A DNA stretch of 64,000 nt, taken from contig NZ_JANQOO010000010.1 of NCBI RefSeq assembly GCF_028285715.1, positions 124,001 to 188,000 of the forward strand. The letters are read 5' to 3'. The position numbers were made by a program, and so were the translations under genes. Numbering within the stretch: position 1 is the first letter of the stretch; every line of letters begins with the position of its first letter. This document shows positions 39,605-47,312 of the stretch, piece by piece. Origin of the DNA: Ulvibacterium sp. Its GTDB lineage: Bacteria > Bacteroidota > Bacteroidia > Flavobacteriales > Flavobacteriaceae. The notes under the pieces were generated by a model. It was not told where the DNA came from, made no database searches, and was given only the letters and a program-made list of their open reading frames with translations.

Positions 39605-41286
39605 TGCAAAAACGAGGCTACATACGAAGCATATATCCTGTATTTTCCCTACTATTCCTCTTTATATCCTGTGGTGTCTCCAAGTCATTAAGGGATTTGC
39701 CGGATATCAGTCGATATGACGCACAAACTCCAGAACGGGTACGTCTATCCGACTCCACTTTCTTTTCTGAAAAGGGCTATTTGACCAAAAATGACTATGG
39801 ACTATGGGAATTATACATAGAGGGTAATCCTTTGGAATTGGGCCTTACAACGGGCAGCCTTACCCAAGAGCTTTTTCATAAACAAGAAGATGCGCTGTTG
39901 ACCAAGGTGAACGAGCTGGTACCATCCAATACCAAACAATACCTATTGCGTAAATTTTTGGCCTGGTTCAATCGTAAAATGTACCTCAATATACGGGAAG
40001 AATACAAAACCGAGATTTATGGTATTGCCCAATACGCATCGGATGCCTATGCGCATATTGCGGATGCCTACCCCCGTATACTTTACCTACACGGGGCCCA
40101 CGATATCGGTCATGCGTTACAGGACTTGGCCTTGGTAGGTTGTTCCTCCTTTGCCGTATGGGGAGATCAAACGGAGGACGGTCAACTCCTTATAGGGCGG
40201 AATTTCGATTTTTATGCTGGGGACGATTTTGCCGAAGAGAAGATTATTGCCTTTGTAAACCCGGATGAGGGCCATAAATTTATGTCGGTCACTTGGGGAG
40301 GCATGATCGGGGTAGTCTCCGGAATGAACGATCAGGGCCTTACCGTTACCATCAATGCCGGGAAATCGAAGTTTCCATTAGTGGCCAAGACTCCCATTTC
40401 CTTGGTGACCCGTGAAATCCTACAATACGCCAGTACCTTGGAGGAAGCAGTGGCCATTGCCCGGAAACGGGAAGTCTTTGTTTCGGAATCCATTTTTGTG
40501 GGCAGTGCAAGGGATAAAAAGGCAGCAGTCATTGAGGTATCGCCCAAAAATTTTGGGGTGTACGAGGTTCAAAATTCCAATCAGCTTATCTGTTCCAATC
40601 ATTTTCAAAGTACTGCTTACATGGCGGACAAAAAAAACCAAAGGCATATTCTGGAAAGCCACTCCCAATATCGGTATGACCGCATGGAAGAACTATTGGG
40701 GCACAGCAACAAAACCACAGTTCGTTCCGCGGTGGATGTTCTTAGGGACAAACAAGGACTGGATGGAAAGGAAATCGGGTATGGTAATGAAAAGGCACTC
40801 AACCAATTGTTGGCGCATCATGGTATTGTCTTTAAGCCAGAAGAGCTTTTGGTCTGGGTAAGCACCAATCCCTATCAATTAGGCGAATTTGTTGCTTATG
40901 ACTTGGACGAGGTTTTTAAAAAGACGGCATCCGATCTTCAAAGGACCACGCTCGCGGAAAAAAGCATGACCGTTCCTGAAGATTCCTTTCAACACACCCA
41001 AGCCTTTAAAAAATATCAGGAATATCGCAGCTTAAAAAACAAGGTTTTGACCGCTATGGTCAATGATCGGCATCTAGAACAGGGCGTACTAAAGGAATTG
41101 GTACAAAACAACCCCGAGTATTGGGAAGGATATTATCTGGTGGGAAGGTATCAATACCGGAAAGGATATTACACCGCTGCCCTTATGGCCTTTGAGCAGG
41201 CCCTTACCAAAGAGATTACTACGGTTCCGGATAAAGAAAACCTAATGCGGTACATCAGAAAAATAAAGCGTAGATTGCATTTATGA
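39604..41286 (+). CDS. C45-family autoproteolytic acyltransferase/hydrolase lipoprotein with C-terminal TPR-like region
   Basis: Lipobox LFISC; LVGCSSFAVWGDQTEDGQLLIGRNFDFY Ntn-hydrolase motif. Confidence 0.82.
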   Translation: MQKRGYIRSIYPVFSLLFLFISCGVSKSLRDLPDISRYDAQTPERVRLSDSTFFSEKGYLTKNDYGLWELYIEGNPLELGLTTGSLTQELFHKQEDALLTKVNELVPSNTKQYLLRKFLAWFNRKMYLNIREEYKTEIYGIAQYASDAYAHIADAYPRILYLHGAHDIGHALQDLALVGCSSFAVWGDQTEDGQLLIGRNFDFYAGDDFAEEKIIAFVNPDEGHKFMSVTWGGMIGVVSGMNDQGLTVTINAGKSKFPLVAKTPISLVTREILQYASTLEEAVAIARKREVFVSESIFVGSARDKKAAVIEVSPKNFGVYEVQNSNQLICSNHFQSTAYMADKKNQRHILESHSQYRYDRMEELLGHSNKTTVRSAVDVLRDKQGLDGKEIGYGNEKALNQLLAHHGIVFKPEELLVWVSTNPYQLGEFVAYDLDEVFKKTASDLQRTTLAEKSMTVPEDSFQHTQAFKKYQEYRSLKNKVLTAMVNDRHLEQGVLKELVQNNPEYWEGYYLVGRYQYRKGYYTAALMAFEQALTKEITTVPDKENLMRYIRKIKRRLHL

Positions 41287-42575
41287 TTCCAGAAATAGAA
41301 AAGGCTTCGCCTGAAGAGATAAAGGCATTTCAAGAAGACAGATTAAAGGAAACGCTGCGTTATGTCCAAGAAAAATCGCCTTACTACAAAAGACTTTTCA
41401 AAGATTACTCCATTGATATCAAGACCATTGGTACGTTAGCGGACTTGGCCAAAATTCCAGTTACCACCAAGGAGCAGCTTCAAAACCACAACGACGATTT
41501 TATCTGTGTTCCCAAAAACAAGATCGTTGATTTTGTAACCACGTCCGGTACCTTGGGCGAACCGGTGACCATAGGCCTTACCGATGCCGATTTGGATCGT
41601 TTGGCCTATAATGAGGCCATTTCCCTAGCTTGTGCGGGTGTTACCCAAAATGACGTCTTGCAGCTGACAACGACTATAGATCGGCGTTTTATGGCGGGGA
41701 TGGCCTATTTTTTGGGAGCCCGTAAATTAGGTGCAGGCATCATCCGTGTGGGTGCGGGAATCCCGGAATTGCAATGGGATACCATTTTGAAATTCAAACC
41801 CACATACTTAATTGTTGTACCTTCATTTTTGTTGAAACTTATCCGATATGCAGAGCAGCACCATATTGATGTAAACGCCTCCGGAATCAAAGGGGCCATC
41901 TGTATCGGGGAATCGCTACGGAACCAGGATTTTTCATTAAATGTCCTCGCCAATAAGATAAAGTCGGCTTGGGATATCGAACTCTATTCTACCTATGCCT
42001 CCACGGAAATGAGTACGGCATTTACGGAATGTAGTGAACAACGGGGTGGGCATCATCACCCGGAACTGATCATCGTGGAAATTCTAGATGAAAACGATCG
42101 GCCCTTACCTCCCGGAGTCGAGGGGGAATTGACGGTTACCACACTTGGTGTAGAGGCCATGCCCTTGGTACGCTTTAAGACCGGGGATATCATGGTGGCC
42201 CATGATTCACCTTGTGATTGTGGAAGAAATACCCTGCGGTTGGGACCCGTGGTAGGACGAAAAAAACAAATGATCAAGTACAAGGGCACCACGCTTTATC
42301 CTCCGGCCATGGATAACCTATTGAACGATTTCCAAGAGGTGGAAAGCTACGTTATAGAGATTTACCATAACAGCATAGGCACGGACGAAATAGGCATTAA
42401 GATTGCCTCCCGGAACGCTTCGGATTTGCTCTTGCACGATATAAAGGACCACTTCCGATCCAAGTTACGCGTCTCCCCCAAAATCGAGTTTTGTGCGACC
42501 GAGGAAATTCAAAAACTACGGTACTCAAAATTGCGCAGAAAACCTGTGACCGTCATCGATAAACGGGGGCAATAA
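41283..42575 (+). CDS. Adenylate-forming ligase, phenylacetate-CoA ligase-like
   Basis: VTTSGTLGEPVTIGLT; YSTYASTEMSTAF; VRFKTGDIM. Confidence 0.88.
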   Translation: MIPEIEKASPEEIKAFQEDRLKETLRYVQEKSPYYKRLFKDYSIDIKTIGTLADLAKIPVTTKEQLQNHNDDFICVPKNKIVDFVTTSGTLGEPVTIGLTDADLDRLAYNEAISLACAGVTQNDVLQLTTTIDRRFMAGMAYFLGARKLGAGIIRVGAGIPELQWDTILKFKPTYLIVVPSFLLKLIRYAEQHHIDVNASGIKGAICIGESLRNQDFSLNVLANKIKSAWDIELYSTYASTEMSTAFTECSEQRGGHHHPELIIVEILDENDRPLPPGVEGELTVTTLGVEAMPLVRFKTGDIMVAHDSPCDCGRNTLRLGPVVGRKKQMIKYKGTTLYPPAMDNLLNDFQEVESYVIEIYHNSIGTDEIGIKIASRNASDLLLHDIKDHFRSKLRVSPKIEFCATEEIQKLRYSKLRRKPVTVIDKRGQ

Positions 42576-42638
42576 ATTTTCTGGTATTCTTTTGAAAGTG
42601 TTAGTCCAAGCATAGTTAGGCAATCCGTCCATCAAAGC

Positions 42639-42663
42639 ATGTCAGTCTGAGCGCAGTCGAAGA
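42639..42663. repeat. Copy of the dispersed flavobacterial intergenic sequence TGTCAGTCTGAGCGCAGTCGAAGAC
   Basis: Sequence recognised as a commonly dispersed Bacteroidota intergenic motif; only one copy seen here. Confidence 0.4.
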
Positions 42664-42770
42664 CCTCGCCATTCAGCCGTTCTTAGGTTTATACTTAAAA
42701 TGAGTGAAATTTCTAAATTCTGAAAGCAAAAACTCCTCTGGTCAACACCTTCCCCAAAATATATTTTTGC

Positions 42771-42793
42771 AAGCTTAGCCAAGCTAAGCTTTT
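42771..42793. terminator. Hairpin with 9-bp perfect stem (AAGCTTAGC-CAA-GCTAAGCTT) followed by T run
   Basis: Perfect inverted repeat, T-run on the + side, downstream of pigment operon. Confidence 0.45.
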
Positions 42794-42835
42794 CCAATCC
42801 TAGTCTTAAAACTTTGGACCGCCTCCTTCTGAAAA

Positions 42836-43135
42836 CTAAACAAAATAGAACAACCATCCTTGGGACAAATCATTCCATTCAGGATTCGCCGAATTAATCA
42901 AATCTTCCTTTCGTTGTCGATTTCCCGATTTTAGCTGTTTCTCTCTCGCCATGGCCTTTTTGATATCTGTGAATTCTTCAAAATAAACCAATCTATCACA
43001 ATTGTAACGAGCGGTAAATCCTTTATAGTGTTTTGTTTTGTGTTGATAAATTCTTCTCACCAAATTAGTGGTGACTCCTACATAAAGGACTGTTCGGTTT
43101 TTATTGGACGTAATATAAATATGTGATCTTTTCAT
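42836..43135 (-). CDS. GIY-YIG nuclease superfamily small protein
   Basis: HIYITSNKNRTVLYVGVTTNLVRRIYQHK. Confidence 0.88.
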   Translation of the reverse strand: MKRSHIYITSNKNRTVLYVGVTTNLVRRIYQHKTKHYKGFTARYNCDRLVYFEEFTDIKKAMAREKQLKSGNRQRKEDLINSANPEWNDLSQGWLFYFV

Positions 43136-43148
43136 CCCAAATCCCAAT

Positions 43149-43304
43149 GCTACGATAACGAAGCAACCTACCCGGCCCGTATTCTGGACGGACAGATCGC
43201 TTCGTCGCTACACTCCTCGCTAATACGTTTTTGCGAGCGGAGCGAAGCAAACTGTTTAGTCCTAGTCCAGGACCTGCAAATTGCTTCGTCACTTTGTTCC
43301 TCAC
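43149..43304. repeat. Cluster of four TTGCTTCG-type units in alternating orientation
   Basis: GCTACGATAACGAAGCAA (43149-43166, rc), GATCGCTTCGTCGCTACACTCCTCGC (43195-43220), GCGAGCGGAGCGAAGCAA (43233-43250, rc), AATTGCTTCGTCACTTTGTTCCTCAC (43279-43304). Confidence 0.65.
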
Positions 43305-43311
43305 AAAAGCC

Positions 43312-43644
43312 CTACTTCCCCAACATCAGCAACTCGTTGCAGCGTACTTCGGTGATGTATCGCTTTTCCCCTTCCTTGGTCTCGTAGGAGCGATGTACGA
43401 GTTTCCCTTCCACGGCCACTTGCTTTCCTTTGGTGAGATAGTTCTCCACAATCTCCGCGGTCTTGCCCCAGGCCACAATATTGTGCCACTGGGTGTCCTC
43501 TACTTTTTCACCCTGTGCATTCTTGTAGTTTTCACTGGTGGCAATGGAAAATTTGGCCAGCTTGCTTCCGTTTTCCAAGTTTACGATTTCAGGATCTTGT
43601 CCCAAGTTTCCAATCAACTGTACTTTGTTTTTAATTGCGTTCAT
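43312..43644 (-). CDS. ssb: Single-stranded DNA-binding protein, short form without acidic C-terminal tail
   Basis: KVQLIGNLGQDPEIVNLENGSKLAKFSIATSE; DTQWHNIVAWGKTAEIV; ends LLMLGK. Confidence 0.92.
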   Translation of the reverse strand: MNAIKNKVQLIGNLGQDPEIVNLENGSKLAKFSIATSENYKNAQGEKVEDTQWHNIVAWGKTAEIVENYLTKGKQVAVEGKLVHRSYETKEGEKRYITEVRCNELLMLGK

Positions 43645-43752
43645 ACTACTAATTTTTAAGATAAAACAGTTAATGCCATCGAACCTCCCTGATTCGACAA
43701 GGCAAACATAGAACGTTGTGAAAAAAGAATTCGGTTAGGAAATATTTACTTT

Positions 43753-43780
43753 CGTTTGTAAACGTTTGTAGTCGTTTGTA
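43753..43780. repeat. Three direct CGTTTGTA iterons at 10-bp period
   Basis: CGTTTGTA at 43753, 43763 and 43773. Confidence 0.8.
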
Positions 43781-43839
43781 AACTTTTATGTTTCTTTATA
43801 TCAATTAATTACATTCCAATTTAAAATATCAGGATTTAT

Positions 43840-43862
43840 CCTATAATGTATGTAGATGCCAA
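43840..43862 (+). repeat. 23-bp dispersed element, copy 1 (diverged palindrome)
   Basis: CCTATAATGTATGTAGATGCCAA. Confidence 0.65.
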
Positions 43863-43892
43863 GTTTTCTTATATTTAAGATAAACCAATCTT

Positions 43893-44321
43893 ATGTCCTA
43901 CATAAAAGATTTCTTTGAAAATGAGCCATTAAAAGCGATTTCGTTTAGCATATTGCTTATGCCTTTTTGGTATTTTTCCATATTCCTACTGAACCATGAA
44001 CTTTATAAAAAATTGGATGCAACTCTATTGATTGTTATGTGTTTTGTAATTAGTGTATCCTCTTGCATTATTCTTTCCGTGGCTTATCGTCTCGATGATG
44101 ACAAAGACGACCCCAAAGATATAATCACTATCATAGGTATATCTTCTTTGGTTCTTTGGGCTTGGAAAATTATTCTTCTTTTTGTGGTTTACTCCTTTTA
44201 TTTCCTATTTCAAATGCATATGTATTTATATTGGTACATAACTATTTACTTTGCTTTGCTTGTTCTATTTTTGATTATATCATTCCTAAAGAATTACAAA
44301 AAACAAAAGTTCAAATATTAA
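43893..44321 (+). CDS. Small multi-pass membrane protein, unknown
   Basis: 142 aa with about four hydrophobic segments. Confidence 0.6.
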   Translation: MSYIKDFFENEPLKAISFSILLMPFWYFSIFLLNHELYKKLDATLLIVMCFVISVSSCIILSVAYRLDDDKDDPKDIITIIGISSLVLWAWKIILLFVVYSFYFLFQMHMYLYWYITIYFALLVLFLIISFLKNYKKQKFKY

Positions 44322-44571
44322 AATAGCGACACAGATTTAGTCAAAAATTTTATTGTCTAAAAATTTCCTAAGAATAATACTAACGACCTAATCTTTGACC
44401 GGCGTGGCTGCCATCTTTAGGTTAACCTAGAGCATATGAAAAGTTATATTCCTTAAATTTGAACACGTAGGAATTCTTTATGACTTATTTGGCTGTACTG
44501 GCGGATTAATGTTTGATTTTTAAACTGGGAAACCACCTTGTCAACCCATAGATTTTTAGTATTTTAAAGGT

Positions 44572-44727
44572 ATGGATTTTGATGGAGCTTTGGATATATC
44601 GTATGTGCTTTTATTTATTGGGATTGCACTTCTTATAATTACTGTAGTGGCGTTTATAGTCGGTAACCGTAATAAAAGTAGTAGTGATTTCAGAAGTAGA
44701 AGTAGGCATGGTAAGCGGAGGTTGTAG
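44572..44727 (+). CDS. 51-aa single-TM micro-protein with basic tail (below the ORF-track cutoff)
   Basis: Manual translation MDFDGALDISYVLLFIGIALLIITVVAFIVGNRNKSSSDFRSRSRHGKRRL*. Confidence 0.4.
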   Translation: MDFDGALDISYVLLFIGIALLIITVVAFIVGNRNKSSSDFRSRSRHGKRRL

Positions 44728-44918
44728 TTATAACCTACTAAATTCTACTTTTGGATGTATTGAAGATTGTCAGACTTCTTCTTCAATAGAATAGAAACTA
44801 TTGCGCCACAACTCCTTAGATTCGAATCCAACAATTACATCCTTAACTTTATAATGGGAGATACGATTTAAAGGGTAGAATGAAATCCATTTTATCTTTT
44901 TTCTAATTTTCATCTTGT

Positions 44919-44941
44919 CCCATATTGTATATAGGTGCCAT
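44919..44941 (+). repeat. 23-bp dispersed element, copy 2
   Basis: CCCATATTGTATATAGGTGCCAT. Confidence 0.8.
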
Positions 44942-44956
44942 AGAGATAGGGAGCTA

Positions 44957-45175
44957 TTAAAAAGTGAGGGTATTGGATACCTTCAAAAGATATAACACAA
45001 GTACGGTCCCAATCGTTCCAAAGAACAGTATTCCCTGCACATAGTAAAGTCTGTTTCCCCAGCTCTTCAGCCAATCAGAACCAAGTTTGTTCTTGACAAA
45101 TCCCCTTAAAAAACTGTGGCAAACAAGACAAAATACTATAAAAACCACTATTACAAGTAAAATTTCTCCCATCAT
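44957..45175 (-). CDS. 72-aa membrane protein, unknown
   Basis: Two hydrophobic segments: MMGEILLVIVVFIVFCLVCHSFLRGF...YYVQGILFFGTIGTVLVLYLL. Confidence 0.5.
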   Translation of the reverse strand: MMGEILLVIVVFIVFCLVCHSFLRGFVKNKLGSDWLKSWGNRLYYVQGILFFGTIGTVLVLYLLKVSNTLTF

Positions 45176-45291
45176 TACTTTTCATCGTGATTTTGATCTT
45201 CTTTTGGTCTTGAGGCAAACTTCCTAGCCAAATAATTCCTAGAGGCAAGGTCTAAGTTTGCGGCGGACAATATGTATATCAGATAGCGCAT
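45175..45291 (-). CDS. 38-aa micro-ORF overlapping (TAATG) the 44957-45175 gene
   Basis: Manual translation MRYLIYILSAANLDLASRNYLARKFASRPKEDQNHDEK*; stop shares bases with the next start. Confidence 0.35.
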   Translation of the reverse strand: MRYLIYILSAANLDLASRNYLARKFASRPKEDQNHDEK

Positions 45292-45320
45292 AATTAAATT
45301 TACGAAATATTTCTATTTGT

Positions 45321-45343
45321 CCTATATTGTATATAGGTGCCAA
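45321..45343 (+). repeat. 23-bp dispersed element, copy 3; perfect palindrome CCTATAT-TGT-ATATAGG
   Basis: CCTATATTGTATATAGGTGCCAA. Confidence 0.85.
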
Positions 45344-45358
45344 TCCTCTATAAATTTG
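45327..45358 (+). promoter_or_regulatory. Promoter candidate TTG-N21-TAAATTTG overlapping palindrome copy 3
   Basis: TTG 45327-45329 lies in the palindrome centre; TAAATTTG 45351-45358. Confidence 0.5.
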
Positions 45359-45393
45359 ATTCTCCCAAAGATTTACTTTCATTGTATTAAAAA

Positions 45394-46341
45394 ATGAAAT
45401 ACGGCATACTCATAGCGACCTTAATCTTGATTCTTGGATGTGATTCAAGAACAATGAGCGAATATGTGCTGGATGAAAGGGGTTTGGTGCCCGAGGGAAT
45501 CGCCTATTCAAAAAAGAAGGATGCCTTTTATTTGACCAGTGTGGCCAAATCCAAAATAGTGGAGGTAGATAGAAAATCCGGAGAGCAAAAAGATTTTATA
45601 CGGGAACGGGAATTTGGATATACCCCGGGAGTCGGGATTCTGGTGGATGATACCCGCAATCTGCTTCATGCCCTTGGCGGATATTATATGTACAAAGATT
45701 CCCTTCCATCACTGTTCACCTTCGATATCCATACCAAAAGACTGTTGAAAAAATATGACGTGACCGATGCGGGGGAACATTTCCTAAACGACCTCATCCA
45801 AGATGACAAAGGAAATCTATACCTCACGGATTCAAAGGACGCATCCATCTATATACTAAAACCTGAAACGGATTCCTTGGAGCTATTTTTCAAGTCCTCA
45901 GAAGTTGAATTTCCCAATGGAATTGCCATTTCGGACGACAATAGCAAATTGTATATCGCATCTTTTTCCAAAGGTGTAAGAATCCTCGATATTTCGACAA
46001 AAAGAATTTTAAATGACCCGGACACCTTGGGTATATCTCAAGGAATAGACGGATTGGAGTTTTATAAAGGTCATTTGTATGCCATCCAAAATGGGGTTAG
46101 GGCAAATACATTCAACTTTAGAAAATTGGTCCTTGACCCAACACAGGGAAAGATTGTAAAGGCCAAGGTCTTGGATAGCCACACACCGAGGTTGGATTTG
46201 CCGCTGACTTTTTGCCTGGTCGAAAATGAGGCGGTAGTCATTGGAAATTCCAATCTGCAATATTTAAATCAAGAAACGTTCAAATTCGTTGCATCGGATA
46301 CGATTTCAAATACCAAATTGTTGGTGTATGCCCTTGAATGA
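45394..46341 (+). CDS. SMP-30/gluconolactonase/NHL-like beta-propeller lipoprotein
   Basis: Lipobox LILGC; LVPEGIAYSKKKDAFYLTSVAKSKIVEVD; EFPNGIAISDDNSKLYIASF. Confidence 0.8.
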   Translation: MKYGILIATLILILGCDSRTMSEYVLDERGLVPEGIAYSKKKDAFYLTSVAKSKIVEVDRKSGEQKDFIREREFGYTPGVGILVDDTRNLLHALGGYYMYKDSLPSLFTFDIHTKRLLKKYDVTDAGEHFLNDLIQDDKGNLYLTDSKDASIYILKPETDSLELFFKSSEVEFPNGIAISDDNSKLYIASFSKGVRILDISTKRILNDPDTLGISQGIDGLEFYKGHLYAIQNGVRANTFNFRKLVLDPTQGKIVKAKVLDSHTPRLDLPLTFCLVENEAVVIGNSNLQYLNQETFKFVASDTISNTKLLVYALE

Positions 46342-46953
46342 TTGGAATGTTTATTTCCCAATACCCATATTCCATTTCGGCGAATTCATAAAACACCCCC
46401 TCCTATCATTTTAAAAGGCATTCCATGTTTTTATGGCTTGTCCCTAGCTAAGTTCCGAACCACTGGTGCAAAAGGAAGCGTATTGCCTTGTACACTGGTT
46501 TATCCGGATTAGTACCATCGAGCGAAAGGACTGAAAAAACAGCGTTACCTTTTTTAAAAAAGGCGTCCAAGAAATTGTCCATTCCTTTTGAAGGATACGC
46601 TCCAAACAGGTTGGTTATAGCCGTTGTTTGGTGTGCTGATAAGAGAAGTCATAAGGCCCATTGTGGACAGGTTGTTCAGAAGAAGGATACCACCCACCGT
46701 CAAAGGGTATTCAAAAAACTTGGAATGGACTGACTAAAATGAAACCAATGGTTAAGGAACAGATAAAGCTGCTCATTGAATCAGGCATCATGGATACGCT
46801 CATCAAGGGATTCGTGGACTATTCGTATGAAGGAAGAAAATACCTCTATAAGTCCGAAATGCATGCCGCATCCAAAGATTTCCAAGAAGAGCTTTTAGGA
46901 CTCTTAGAGGAATGAAAAACTAAATTACCTATTCGGGAATCCCTGTTAAAAAA

Positions 46954-47148
46954 ATGATGGTGACTTTTTTTAAATGGTTGTTCAAGATAATATGCTATAC
47001 GGTATGGATTGCCCCGGTATATTTTGTAACGATTTATGTATTGCAGACCAATCCCTTTATGATAGCCTTATGGTTATTGGGATGTATTCTTTTGGGTGGC
47101 GTTCTCAAACCCCTGATAGACCATTTGGCCAATAAAATCTTTAATTGA
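46954..47148 (+). CDS. 64-aa small membrane protein
   Basis: Two TM segments; complete ORF. Confidence 0.5.
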   Translation: MMVTFFKWLFKIICYTVWIAPVYFVTIYVLQTNPFMIALWLLGCILLGGVLKPLIDHLANKIFN

Positions 47149-47312
47149 TAGAACCAATTGCCAAGAAGCCGTCATTCTCTTCGATTAACTAATATGTGCC
47201 TCGTTCACAAGCATCGGAAAATGCCATAAGATAGACTAGGTAGAACTACGCAAGCTTCTAATCCTAACCATACGAAGGTGAAGCACCTATATATTGCTTA
47301 TCTTTAAATCGA

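Noticed and set aside
42642-42857. 71-aa minus-strand ORF
   Set aside because: Lies in an intergenic repeat-like region (ends in the TGAGCGCAGTCGAAG motif and spans the AAGCTTAGC hairpin); not protein-like.
43231-43659. 142-aa plus-strand ORF
   Set aside because: Antisense to the clear ssb gene and no family resemblance; shadow ORF.
43753-43780. CRISPR interpretation of the CGTTTGTA repeats
   Set aside because: Units are 8 bp with 2-bp gaps, no spacers and no cas genes.
43840-45343. Integron-type cassette array hypothesis for the 23-bp repeats
   Set aside because: Only three copies, no attC-like RYYYAAC/GTTRRRY boxes, no integrase, genes in mixed orientation.
46488-46915. Two overlapping plus-strand ORFs (81 and 84 aa)
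   Set aside because: No recognisable motifs, different frames; 46739-46915 could be a real small protein but support is too weak.
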